Source: CAVUPF01 sp963743285 (lineage in GTDB: Bacteria; Actinomycetota; Thermoleophilia; Solirubrobacterales; 70-9). Taken from it: a stretch of DNA of 64,000 nucleotides. A program made the translations under genes and the position numbers. Below the pieces are notes generated by a model, which was not told where the DNA came from, did not search any database, and saw only the letters and a program-made list of their open reading frames with translations. This document shows positions 1-9,971 of the stretch, in pieces (position 1 is the stretch's first letter; each line of letters opens with the position of its first letter). Location of the stretch: positions 1 to 64,000 of the forward strand of contig CAVUPF010000003.1 in NCBI GenBank assembly GCA_963743285.1. Direction: 5' to 3'.

Positions 1-564
1 CGCATCAGCGGGATGGGCGGAATCGTAAACGTGGAGAGACCTCGAGAGACCAAGTGGAATCCCCATTCTAGTGCGGATTCCGGTGAGTCCCAGAGTCTCG
101 CCGAAGGAGGGGCATTTTCGGGTTTGGGTACCAGGTTTGGGTACCAACCACCGCTTCAAATGTCGCGAGATCGCCTCGGTTGTTGTCCCCGGAGTGAACC
201 CGGGCGCCCCTATTGGATCTATAGATCTGCGTGGCCCCGCAAAGCCCCGCACGGAGCCAAGCCTTCAGAGTCCGGGCCAGCCGGTCGTCTCCGGCGAGCG
301 CCTCATTAAAGCGCTCGGGCCGCTTTCCCGGCGGTGTTGGAACGGGCCATCGGTGCGCTCACGGTAGCGATCTCTCCCACCGCATCCAGCCGGCCTCTCG
401 GGGTGTTTGGGGGAGGTACCGCACTTGACGACTCCACCCAGATGTGCTGGGCTTCGAAGGTGCTGCCGTGCGCGCTTCAGAGGTTAACCTTTTGATCGCG
501 ACTTCAGCGTGCCGAGGGCGTTTCGCGCGCCGATCTCGCCGCAGCGCTCGACTATCCTTGGCCC
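1..564. other. Upstream stretch, no gene recognised
   Basis: No reading frame here looks like protein: short frames overlap in all three forward frames with arginine/proline-rich, low-complexity translations, and the minus frames are shadows of the downstream regulator. The only signal I can support is the TATCCT box at 553-558 just before the TetR start at 565. Confidence 0.5.
553..558 (+). promoter_or_regulatory. Putative -10 box (TATCCT) of leaderless tetR gene
   Basis: TATCCT ends six bases before the ATG at 565, so transcription would begin at or next to the start codon. No Shine-Dalgarno sequence is visible upstream. The same geometry recurs at other genes in this window. Confidence 0.4.
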
Positions 565-1185
565 ATGGCCTCCTGGTCCGAGCGTTTGGTGACGATCCCC
601 CCAGGGCGCCACACGTTTCCCAGCGACTTCGTTTCCGCCCATCAGCGCGAACGCATTTTGGCGGCCACCGCAGAGCTGGTTGCCAAGCGCGGCTATCACG
701 GCACCAGTATCGACCTGATCGCCAAGACGGCGCGCGTCGCCCTCTCGACCTTCTATGAGAACTTCGAAACCAAGGAGGATTGCTTCCTGGCCGCCTTCGA
801 CGAGGCCGTGGCCGAGGCGCGACGGTATCTCTCGGCGGCGGTCGACCCGCGGCCGCCTTGGCCCGATCGTCTCGCGCTGGGCCTGGCCGCTTTCTTGGAG
901 CTTGTCGCTGCCAACCCTGCCAAGGCGCGGATGTGCCTGGTCGAAGCCCCCGGCGGCGGCCCGGCATTGCTCGACCGCTACGAATCCGCTCTGGACGGCC
1001 TCATCCCGATCCTTCGAGAGGGTCGGCAACTCAGCGGCGACAAAAAGCTCCCCGAGCGCACCGAGGAGGCGATCATCGGAGGTTTGGTTTGGGTGATCTA
1101 CAACAAGCTTGTGGCCGGCGAGTTCGACCTAAGCGCCCTGGCGCCCGAGATGCTTCAGATCATTCTTCGCCCCTATATCGGGTGA
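565..1185 (+). CDS. TetR/AcrR-family transcriptional regulator
   Basis: A 206-residue protein with an N-terminal TetR helix-turn-helix: a helix starting near residue 27 (RERILAATAELVAKRG), the recognition region (TSIDLIAKTARVALSTFYENF, roughly 47-67) and the K-E-D-C-F-L-A-A-F linker. The rest is a helical ligand-binding domain with no recognisable ligand signature. The family represses transcription as a dimer and is released by a small molecule. It is the first and only intact member of three tandem TetR-like genes; the next two (from 1303 and 2026) are broken by indels. Start chosen at ATG 565, which sits six bases after a TATCCT box. The target is unknown: no efflux pump or enzyme gene lies immediately beside it. 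Confidence 0.85.
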   Translation: MASWSERLVTIPPGRHTFPSDFVSAHQRERILAATAELVAKRGYHGTSIDLIAKTARVALSTFYENFETKEDCFLAAFDEAVAEARRYLSAAVDPRPPWPDRLALGLAAFLELVAANPAKARMCLVEAPGGGPALLDRYESALDGLIPILREGRQLSGDKKLPERTEEAIIGGLVWVIYNKLVAGEFDLSALAPEMLQIILRPYIG

Positions 1186-1302
1186 CCCGAAGCCAGGCGG
1201 CAAGCGGAGAGCGCTCAAGCCCCTTTGGCCTAGCAAGCACGCGGCGGCTCACTTCTCGGCGCGTCGGCAATCGCCGCTCGGGCCGCTGGTCGGATCGCCG
1301 GG

Positions 1303-1984
1303 GTGGACCTGGTGGATGAGCTGCCCGATCAGGGTCGAGTTCCCGGCGACACCCGCTCGCGCATCTGTGACGCAGTGCTCGACCTCATTCTCGAGCGGGG
1401 TTTCAGGACACCACGCTGGAGCTCGTCCTCGCTCGCGCCAGCTGTAGCAAGGAGGAGCTCGAGCGCAACTTCACCGATCTCGAGGACTGCGCTTTGAAGC
1501 TGTTCGCCGATTGCCTTGAGGATATAACCAGTTCGGTCGAGGCGGCATACGCCGCTCACGACAACTGGCGCGACGCTGTGCGAGCGGCGGCCATTGCCAC
1601 CGCGCGTTTCAACGCGAACACCCGGAAAGGGTGCGCTTCTGGGCGCTGGAGCTGCTTTGGGCCGGCGACATGGCGCGGGCACAGGTCGAGGCCGGCTACC
1701 GACGCTTCACCGATTTGATCGACGCCGGGCGCCAAGAGCTCGACGACCCCGATTCCGTGCCCCGCTCGACCGCTGAAGGAATCATTGGCTCGATCGCCAT
1801 GGTGCTGACCAAGTGGTTGGAGGAGGGAGGGGGCACCAAGGGGGCCGAAAGCTTTCCCTATACCTACATCCAGCAGGTGATGCACCTGCTGGTTCTGCCC
1901 TACCTGGGGCAAGAGGCGGCTGAGGAGGAGCTGGAGATACCGCCGCCGCCGGACCTAAACGACGACCCAGGCCCACAGTCGTAG
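1303..1984 (+). pseudogene. TetR-family regulator, two frame breaks
   Basis: Three frames read in series give one TetR-like protein. From GTG 1303 the first frame gives an N-terminal helix (RSRICDAVLDLILERGF). After about 1402 the second frame gives TTLELVLARASCSKEELERN and the F-T-D-L-E-D-C-A linker. After about 1615 the third frame gives a C-terminal ligand-binding domain beginning ERVRFWALELLWAG and ending at 1984. Both breaks fit loss of one base. The conserved TetR layout is kept across them, so this is either a very recent pseudogene or a sequencing error. Length if restored is about 227 residues. It lies 117 bases after the intact TetR gene and resembles it in layout (KEELERNFTDLEDC against YENFETKEDC). 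Confidence 0.7.
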
Positions 1985-2012
1985 GGGACTCGAGCACTCC
2001 GCCGTCCTCGCT

Positions 2013-2018
2013 TATCCT
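2013..2018 (+). promoter_or_regulatory. Putative -10 box (TATCCT) before third tetR-like gene
   Basis: TATCCT ends seven bases before GTG 2026, matching the box-to-start geometry at 553-565. This supports GTG 2026 as a leaderless start. Confidence 0.35.
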
Positions 2019-2025
2019 CAGCTCG

Positions 2026-2711
2026 GTGCCGAAGCGAATTCGCGAACCCGGCGACGATAAGGAGGCCGAGTTCCCGCAGCCGCCAGCGGGCCGCCACGGC
2101 CTGCCGCGAGATTACGTCGTCGAGAACCAGCGCACGCGATTGCTGGCTGGCATCGTCAGAGCGGTTGGCCGACGCGGCTACAACGCAGCCACAATCACCG
2201 CGATCGCCGAGCTGCTTCCGTTTCGCGCCACACCTTCTACGACAATTTCAAAGACAAGGACAGGTGCTTTCTCGCCGCCTATGACCGCGCCGTAGATGAC
2301 GTTCAAACGGCGATGGCCGCTTCCGCCGAGCTCCCGACCGAGTGGCCCGAGAAGGTCAAGGCGGCACTCAGCGCGCTGCTCGGCTTCTTCGCCTCCGAGT
2401 CCGACCTGGCCCGCTTCTTCTGGCTCGAGCCGCTTGGCGCGGGCGAGCTGATCGTCACCCGACACCGCGAGGCGATGCGCGCTCTGATCGAGTTGCTGAG
2501 CGCCGAGCGCCCGCCGAACCAGAGCGTCCCGCCGCCGTCTGAGACCGCCGAGGAGGCCGTCGTCGGCGGCGTCGACTCGCACTCATCTCCAAGCGGGTCA
2601 GCGGCGGCGAGACCGAGCGCCTGCAGGAGCTGCTGCCCGACCTGCTGGTGGTCTTGGCGCCAATACTTGGTTGGTGGCGAGGCCGAGCGCCTTGCCGCCG
2701 AAGCGCGCTGA
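2026..2711 (+). pseudogene. TetR-family regulator, multiple frame breaks
   Basis: The first frame, from GTG 2026, gives a TetR N-terminus (RTRLLAGIVRAVGRRGYNAA, then TITAIAE). A missing base near 2210 shifts the reading to ASVSRHTFYDNFKDKDRCFL, which completes the helix-turn-helix. The ligand-binding domain follows in that frame to about 2570. A further shift gives LISKRVSGGETERLQELLPD, and the last residues (GGEAERLAAEAR) return to the previous frame before the stop at 2711. Conserved protein is thus spread over at least three breaks. Restored length would be about 228 residues. It is the third of three tandem TetR-like genes, and the arrangement suggests local duplication. Confidence 0.65.
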
Positions 2712-3330
2712 AGCACGCTGGCACACCCCGGTACTGGGCTGCGAAGCAGAGCTGGGGTAATCGACTGCCACGGCATCGCTAGGCGCTTTTCGCGAGCGCG
2801 GCGATCAGAGCGGCCCGGCCGGCGACCAGACGCGCCCCTGCTTTCCAAGCCCTGTTCTTGCTATTTATGCAGGACCTGGTCTATGATTCCAGCGTGCCCG
2901 TTGGGTAACAGGCACAGGACAAGAAATCGATCCCCGGCAGGGGAGGCCAGTATCCCGATCCCGGATCACGGGCCAGGGAGCCGGCAGGAGAGGAGAACGA
3001 GTGACACGCAGGGCAGCCGTACGGTCGCATGGGTCAAACACGGCTGCCGTTATCGCAAGCTCGGTACCGCGGCTCTCGTCCTCCTACTCCACACGTTCTT
3101 CGGAGCCCTCGTCGGCCGACGGGCGCCGCGTTCTCAGCGAGCAGCCCGTTGCCGCATCCTGGCTCGGCCAAGTGGCGCCCGTGGCTTTCCCTGGCCCACG
3201 GCGCCTCACGAGCAGCGCGTGCGGCCCCCGAGGCTTCGGGGGTTCTCCCAGCTCCCCGGGCTCGGGCCGCGCGTGGCTGCTCTCCTCAACCCAACCAAAC
3301 GTCCACGCTGCCGCCGTTAGCTAGCCTCGC
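2712..3330 (+). other. Long leader/intergenic region before the secreted-protein operon
   Basis: About 620 bases lie between the TetR-like genes and the first secreted-protein gene. A promoter-like pair occurs at 2858-2887. A 107-codon frame (GTG 3001 to 3324) follows an AGGAGAGGAG sequence, but its translation is serine/arginine-rich with no recognisable domain. A different frame over 3030-3110 encodes a signal-like hydrophobic stretch (LGTAALVLLLHTFFGALVG). I cannot decide between a decayed small secreted gene and a long untranslated leader. Confidence 0.4.
2858..2887 (+). promoter_or_regulatory. Putative promoter TTGCTA-18-TATGAT
   Basis: TTGCTA (2858-2863) and TATGAT (2882-2887) are 18 bases apart and resemble a housekeeping sigma promoter. 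Transcription would begin near 2894, leaving about 437 bases of leader before the gene at 3331. Confidence 0.35.
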
Positions 3331-6300
3331 ATGAGACTCTTCGCCACCGCTCAGCATGCCGCCTTACCCAAAGGAGTGAGCCCGCTCAGGCGACGGTGTC
3401 AGCCTTTAGCTTCGCTCCGCAGGGTCCCCCTCGCCGCTCTCTGCGTCGCAGCTTGCGTCCTCGCCCTTACCGCCGCCCCCGCCTCTGCATCCTCGCCTTC
3501 GCCCGTGCAGATCGGCAGCTTCAGCGCGAGCAGCGGTCAATTCTCCGGTTCGAGTGCGCTGGGGGTGGATCAGTCCACTGGTGACGTCTACGTCCTAGAC
3601 GGAGAAAACAACCGTGTCGAGAAGTTCGATCCAGAAGGCCATCTAATAACTTCCTTCGGCGACTCGACCCCGCCCAACGGCGAACTCAAGGGCCTCGACA
3701 CCCCGGCGGGCTCGTTCTCCTTCAGCTTCAACGCCGTCGCCGTCGACAACTCGGGAGGCCCCAACGCTGGCGATCTCTACGTCAGCGACAGAGGGCACGA
3801 AGTCATCGACGTCTTCAGCTCTTCGGGCAACTATCTCCGCCAGATCACCGGTATCGAAGCGCTCGGAATCGCGGTCGATGCCAGCGGCAACCTCTGGGCC
3901 GCGGGCCTCTTCTCCCGCGAGATCACCGAGTTCGACCCCAGCGGGACTCTAATCTCCTCCTTTGGAACCAGTGAATTCAACATCGGCTTGGCCGTTGACT
4001 CCACCGATCAGGTCTATTCCGTTGAGTCGTTTTGTGGCTGTGAAATTTATCGCTACAACTCAGACGGGAGCGATGCGACCAGAATCGACGGCTCATCGGC
4101 ATTTGGCCCTGCGCCCCTCGCGATCGACGAGTCAACTAATGACGTATATGTGGCTGGCGGCACCCAGGTGTTCGAGTACGACGAAGAAGGGAACTCGATT
4201 GGCAGCTTTGGCTCCGGAGCGCTTTCCGAAGCAAACGCCGTCGCCCTCGACTATGCGGGTCCCCCGGCCGATCGTGGCTACATATACGTAACCGACGCCG
4301 CCAGCCACGAAGTCAAGGTCTTCGCGCCCGTAGTCGCACCCTCCGCCACCACCGGTCCCGCCTCGAATCCGCAGCGCAACTCTGCCGAATTGACCGGCTC
4401 CGTCAACCCAAACGGCGAACCGCTGACCGACTGCCACTTCGAATACGTCGCCGCATCCGAATACAACCCGAGCGCCCTGAATCCGTACAGTAGCGGGGAG
4501 TCGATTCCCTGTTCTCAGTCACTGGAAAGCATTGGCTCAGGAACGGGCGAAGTGCCAGTGAGCGCCGAACCGACCGATCTCCAGGCTCAGACCACCTATC
4601 ACTTCCGCCTTGTCGCCGGAAACCCCAACGGCCTGGGCGGAAGAGAGGTGACGGGCTCCGGGCAGGACGAAACTACCACCACGATCCCCGCCGTCGCCTC
4701 GACCAATACCGGTCCGGCGACGAACGTTGAGGTAAGCACCGCGACACTTACCGGATCCTTTGAACCCCAGGGGCTCGATACCCACTACTACTTCCAGTAC
4801 GGCAATGATACCTCCTACGGACACAATAGCGCCGTCCCTCCAGGCACCGACGCAGGCTCAGGCAACGGAGTGCAAAACGTCAGCATGGAAGTCACCGACT
4901 TGGCGCCGGACACCACCTATCATTTCCGCATCGTCGCGAGCAACAGCACAGGTATTACCTATGGTCAAGACGAAACGTTCACCACTCACCAGCCGCCATC
5001 CATCGATGCATTCTCCACATCTGGAGTTACGGCTACGTCAGCCTTGCTTAACGCAAAAATCAACCCAAACGGAGCTCCAACGACTTATCACTTCGAATAT
5101 GGCCCCACAACGGCCTACGGCACAAGCGTGCCGGAACCCGGCGCGGCATTGCCAGCTTCCACCAGTGTCGAAGCAGTTCAAGCCGAGCTAACCGGACTCC
5201 AACCCCACACTATCTACCACTTCCGCGTAGTAGCGGAAAGCATATACGGAACGATGACCACCGAAGATCAGACCTTCCAGTTCTACCCCGGCGCGTGTCC
5301 CAACGAAGCTCTCCGCCAGCAGACCGGCGCTAGTTTCCTTCCCGATTGCCGAGCCTACGAGCTAGTCTCGCCCGGCAACATGGGTAACTTCGTCCTCTTC
5401 GGGTCCTCGGACAGGATTTCCTCTCCCGTCGCTGACAATAGGTTCGCATACGTTGGAGGCCTCGGTGCGATACCTGGCACGGGTGTACCGGAGAACAGCA
5501 TTTATGTCGATACCTACGTCGCCACCCGGACCAACGAAGGGTGGGTTACCAAGCACGTTGGCGTGCCCGGGAACGAAAGTGACCGGGGCGAAGTGGCTGC
5601 CGCGGATCTGAACCTGGACAAGTTTATCGCCTATAAGAATGCCGAGGAACCGAACCCTCCACTGCTGTACGACGCGTCCGGGAACTTTCTCGGCGCCTGG
5701 CCAACCGTGGCGGGCTATAGCCTTGGCGCGACGCAGTGGTCGGCGGACTTTAGCCACTTTTTCTTCACGGAAGGCGAAGTCGCATACGACAACAATACTG
5801 TCGCCAACACAGTCACCTCCATCTCACAGGACGAAGCCGGCAATCCGGTAGACGTGGACACCCTGCCGGGTGCATCGTCGGATGGGTCCCATATCCTTAT
5901 GTCCACATATTCTTCGCCTCCTGAATGCAATTTCTATGGTTGCACTTATTCGCCGGCGCGTCTATACGTGCGCGTCGGCGATGCGGTGACTTACGAAGTC
6001 TCTCAAGGTCACTATGTTCGCTATGTTGGCATGACCTCCTACGGCTCCAAAGTGTTCTTTACCTCCGAAGAACAGCTGACTCCAGAAGACGCACGGCAGC
6101 AGTACGGACCTCTACATGTGGAGCGAGGAAACCAACTCCATCACGCTTATCTCGAAAGCCAACAACGAAGCCGGCAACACGGAAACCTGCAACGCGTCAT
6201 GGACCGAAAAGTGCGATGTTCTGCCGGTCATCGGCGCGGATGGGAGCGACAACTCGATCTCTGCGGAAAGCGGTGACGTCTACTTTTACTCCCCACAGCA

Positions 6301-7162
6301 GCTTGATGGCGCCAAGGGCGTCAATAATGGCGAGAATCTATATGTGTATCGGGGCGGTCAGGTCCAGTTTGTAGCCACGTTTGCACCCGGTACCTACCGT
6401 GTCAACGAAGGTGGTACTAGCAACGGCCCAGTCGGAAGGATCCAGGTGTCTCCGAACGGACTTCATGCGGCGTTCCTGACTTCTTCGCAGCTTACCTCCT
6501 ACAACAACGAAGAATATGAGGAGATGTACTCCTACGATCCGTCGGACGGGCGGATTGTCTGTGTTTCGTGTGATCCGAGCGGAGCGCCGCCAGTGGGCAA
6601 TGTGGCGGCCAGCGAAGCGGGTCTGTTCATGGCCAACGATGGGCGGACCTTCTTCTACACGCCGGACCCGCTGGTGCCACGCGACACTAACGGTCTGCGC
6701 GATGTCTATGAGTACGTAGAAGGCCGGCCTCAGTTAATTACTACCGGTATTGGCTCTGAGGATGAGCTGACGACTCCAAACCAAATAAGGACCGCTGGGC
6801 TAGCCGGGGTCAGCGCCGACGGAGTTGATGTCTTCTTCTTCACCTTCGAAACACTGGTTGGCCAAGACACCAACGGCCCCTATCTCAAGGTCTATGACGC
6901 ACGCACGAATGGCGGCTTCCCATTCGAGCCCCCGCCGGCACCCTGCGACGCCGCCGACGAGTGCCATGGCGCGGGCAGCTCTCCCCCGAGCTCGATCCCG
7001 GCCGGGACCCAAGGACCCCTCGGCAACGACGGAAACGTCGTGCGTCAGGCTAAGCCGAGGCACAAGAGGAAGGCTCGCAAGCATCCTCAGAAGCGCCATA
7101 AGAAGGCAGCAAGGAAGAGGAAGCTTGGCCAAGGGCGGCGGCGGGGGCGTGATGATCGATGA
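3331..7162 (+). CDS. Secreted NHL/FN3-like/beta-propeller protein (module copy 1), one frameshift
   Basis: A signal peptide ends near the Ala-Ser-Ala around residue 53. NHL-like beta-propeller repeats follow (for example GVDQSTGDVYVLDGENNRVE), then three fibronectin-III-like repeats with the phrase TTYHFR at about residues 340-640. A conserved block at about 655 (CPNEALRQQTG then DCRAYELVS) leads into a second TolB/PD40-like propeller, and the protein ends in a very basic tail (Lys/Arg-rich, last ~35 residues). The reading frame changes by one base near 6100: the first frame runs on to 6276, while the true protein continues in the next frame from about 6098 (GSSTDLYMWSEE) to 7162. Restored length is about 1,275 residues, close to the intact paralogue at 9972-14075. 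The role is unknown; it is exported and probably held at the cell surface. GAA is preferred for Glu, unlike the cytoplasmic genes here. Confidence 0.8.
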
Positions 7163-7190
7163 GCACCAAGGAGACCGGAGGGTGCCGATA

Positions 7191-9971
7191 ATGCCGATCC
7201 GGCTCCCGGTTGCGTATCGGCGGCTTCACCCAGCGCTACTTACGATCTGCGTTGGATTCCTCCTCCTCTTTGCCGGCGAGAGCGCGTTTACCGTGCCTTA
7301 CGCTGCCGCAAATACCCCGATCACCGGCTTTAGCGTCTCGCCGTCCACAACTCAGGCTGGTGGTCACCCTGAAGTCAAGTTGGCGGCCTCAGTGGAGAAC
7401 AGTCAAACCTATTGCGGAACGGAATACTGCGGCTACGGGGACGCACGTGACATCTCCTTCAACCTCCCAGCTGGACTGATCGGTGACCCTCACGCCACGC
7501 CTCAATGCACCCAGGCCGATTTCGCGAGCTATAGCTGTCCGATCGACTCTCAGGTGGGGATACTCAATCCGATTCTCGCCACCGGCAGTTTCGGGCCACT
7601 GCCGATTTACAATCTCGTTCCTCACACCGGACAGGCGGGACTTCTCGGAACGAACTTTCCCCTTCTCAACTTTCCCGTCTTCACGGTCCTGAGCGCGAGG
7701 ACGGGAGGCGACTACGGCCTCACGGCAACGGTGGCCGAGATCTTCCACTTCATCCCACTCAGCGGCATCGAAGTGACCTTGTGGGGGGTTCCGGCAGAAC
7801 CCGGCCATGACTCGGAACGATTTGGACCACCCGGTTGCGGGTATGCCGATGCCCATGGCCCCGAATGCATGGAGGGATTTCCGTCCAATAGTGAACAAAT
7901 CCCGTTCATGGATAACCCCACAACGTGCGGAGTCACCTTGAGCGCCTCGGTTGAAACTCTCTCCTATGACGAGGGAACCGCGCAGGCCGAAACTACCTAC
8001 CCGGGCACGACGGGCTGTGACCAGCTCAGCTTCAACCCGAGCAACTACATCCAGCCCACCACCACCGCAACCGACTCGGCCTCCGGTCTTGCCCTTGAAC
8101 TTACCGTTCCTCAGGAAGAGAGCCCCACCGTTCCCTCTCCCTCGGAGATCCGTGCTACGACGGTGACCCTACCCCCGGGGTTCGTGCTCAGCCCCAATGC
8201 AGCGGACGGCAAGACCTACTGCTCGGACACCGAAGCGGCATTCGGTACCCTGAACGAAGCCACGTGCCCCGAATACTCGCGGATCGGAACCGTCGAAATC
8301 GACAGCGCCGCACTCCCTGGCCCGCTTCCCGGTTACATCTACATCGGTGAACCACAGCCTGGAGATCGGTACCGCTTCATCCTCACCGCCAACGGCTTCA
8401 ACCTCCACGTCAAGTTGCTCGGCTCTTCCTTCCCCAATGCGAAGACCGGTCAGCAGGTCGTCTCATTCCAGAACCTGCCCCAGTTTCCCTTCTCCGCCTT
8501 CAAGCTTCACTTCTTTGGCTCCGAACGTGGGATCCTCGAGACGCCCACTCAGTGTGGAACCTATCCGGTCACCACAACCTTTACCCCTTGGGACGCGGCG
8601 CTGCCTGAACAGACGTCAGCGCAATTCTTCACGCTTGAAACTGGTCCCAACGGCGCCCCGTGCCCGGGTCCCACCCGGCCGTTTAACCCCGGCTTCCAGG
8701 CGTCCTCAGCGAGCACTGCACCTGGTACTCACACCCCCTTCTCACTCGAACTCACTCGCTCAGACGGCGACCAGAACTTCAGCCGCCTCAGCATTACGAC
8801 TCCTCCGGGGCTCTCGGCTACCCTCAAAGGCGTTGCTTACTGCCCCAATGCGTCGATCGCCGCCGCGGCGGAACCGAGCTCCTCGGGGATCGCCGAGCAG
8901 CAAAACCCGAGCTGTCCGGCGGCGAGCCAGATCGGCATTGCCGTTGCAGGCGTTGGCGCCGGCACCCACCCCGTATATTTCCCGGGCAAGGTCTACCTGG
9001 CTGGTCCCTATGAGGGCGCCCCGCTCAGCCTTGTCGTGATCACTCCCGGCCTTTCGGGTCCTTATGACCTCGGAAATGTGGTCGTTCGCGCGGCTCTCCA
9101 CATCGACGCCACTACAGCTCAGATCACCGCGGTCTCCGATCCTTTGCCCGCAATCCTACAGGGAATCCCGCTGCGCTACCGAGAGATCCTGATCGAACTC
9201 AACCGCTCCGAATTCGCCCTCAACCCGACCAAATGCCAGGCCATGTCGGTAAGCGCGACAGTCAGCGGTGACCAGGAGGCTCTCGTAAACCTCTCCTCTC
9301 ACTTCCAGGTCGCCAACTGCTCGAGCCTTCCCTTTGCCCCGAAGCTCGGGCTAAAGGTCTCCGGCGCGACCAAGCGCGACGGCAATCCATCGCTGCACGC
9401 TACGCTCCTCACAAGTCCCGGTGAAGCCAATATCGCCCGCACCACGGTCACCCTGCCCAAGGGCGAGCTGATCGACAACGCCCACATCCGAAACCCCTGC
9501 ACCAGAGTCCAGTTCGCCGAAGGGTCCACCGCGGGCGAACGTTGCCCTGCCGGCTCGGTGATCGGCTTCGCAAAGGCGGAAACGCCGCTGCTCGAAAAGC
9601 CGCTCGAAGGCCCGGTCTACCTGCGCTCGGCCCCCGAAAACAAAAGTGGGCTACCCGACATCGTCGCCGCCTTAAACGGCCAGATCGACATCGACCTCGA
9701 CGGCAAGATCAACACCGTCAACGGAAGCTTACGGACCAGCTTCGCGACCGTCCCCGACGCCCCGGTCTCCAAGTTCACCTTGACCCTCGCCGGCGGCCGT
9801 AAGGGCCTCCTTGTCAACAGCACCAACCTCTGCAAGGTGGGCCGCAAGGCCGCCGTGAAGATCATCGGCCAAAACAACGCCGCCGTCAGCCAAAACCCAG
9901 TCTTGCAAGCGCCGTGTGGCAGCAACACCCGGCACAAGCGCCACCTGCAGCAGGCGAGGCTGGTGGGTTAG
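7191..9971 (+). CDS. Secreted ~926-residue protein of unknown function (module copy 1)
   Basis: The start is set at ATG 7191 because GGAGGG at 7177-7182 stands eight bases before it and a signal peptide follows directly (LLTICVGFLLLFAGESA, then an Ala-rich cleavage region). The frame stays open upstream to 6825 but that part overlaps the previous gene. No known domain is recognised. Repeated themes include paired cysteines, YIGEPQPGDRYRF, KVYLAGPYEGAPLSLVVITP and GGRKGLLVNSTNLCK. The protein is a full-length paralogue of the one at 14068-16890: the same blocks occur in the same order with the same cysteine spacing. A mildly basic tail closes it. It lies 28 bases after the NHL/FN3 gene and touches the next one, so the run looks like one transcript. 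A surface or cell-envelope role is inferred only. Confidence 0.8.
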   Translation: MPIRLPVAYRRLHPALLTICVGFLLLFAGESAFTVPYAAANTPITGFSVSPSTTQAGGHPEVKLAASVENSQTYCGTEYCGYGDARDISFNLPAGLIGDPHATPQCTQADFASYSCPIDSQVGILNPILATGSFGPLPIYNLVPHTGQAGLLGTNFPLLNFPVFTVLSARTGGDYGLTATVAEIFHFIPLSGIEVTLWGVPAEPGHDSERFGPPGCGYADAHGPECMEGFPSNSEQIPFMDNPTTCGVTLSASVETLSYDEGTAQAETTYPGTTGCDQLSFNPSNYIQPTTTATDSASGLALELTVPQEESPTVPSPSEIRATTVTLPPGFVLSPNAADGKTYCSDTEAAFGTLNEATCPEYSRIGTVEIDSAALPGPLPGYIYIGEPQPGDRYRFILTANGFNLHVKLLGSSFPNAKTGQQVVSFQNLPQFPFSAFKLHFFGSERGILETPTQCGTYPVTTTFTPWDAALPEQTSAQFFTLETGPNGAPCPGPTRPFNPGFQASSASTAPGTHTPFSLELTRSDGDQNFSRLSITTPPGLSATLKGVAYCPNASIAAAAEPSSSGIAEQQNPSCPAASQIGIAVAGVGAGTHPVYFPGKVYLAGPYEGAPLSLVVITPGLSGPYDLGNVVVRAALHIDATTAQITAVSDPLPAILQGIPLRYREILIELNRSEFALNPTKCQAMSVSATVSGDQEALVNLSSHFQVANCSSLPFAPKLGLKVSGATKRDGNPSLHATLLTSPGEANIARTTVTLPKGELIDNAHIRNPCTRVQFAEGSTAGERCPAGSVIGFAKAETPLLEKPLEGPVYLRSAPENKSGLPDIVAALNGQIDIDLDGKINTVNGSLRTSFATVPDAPVSKFTLTLAGGRKGLLVNSTNLCKVGRKAAVKIIGQNNAAVSQNPVLQAPCGSNTRHKRHLQQARLVG

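Noticed and set aside
2890..3000. Possible c-di-GMP or c-di-AMP riboswitch in the leader before 3331
   Set aside because: GCACAGGACAAG faintly recalls the start of a GEMM element, but the remaining conserved parts and pairing arms could not be found.
6825..7190. Upstream extension of the first ~930-residue secreted protein
   Set aside because: It overlaps the previous gene in another frame, has no signal-peptide logic, and a ribosome site with signal peptide supports ATG 7191.
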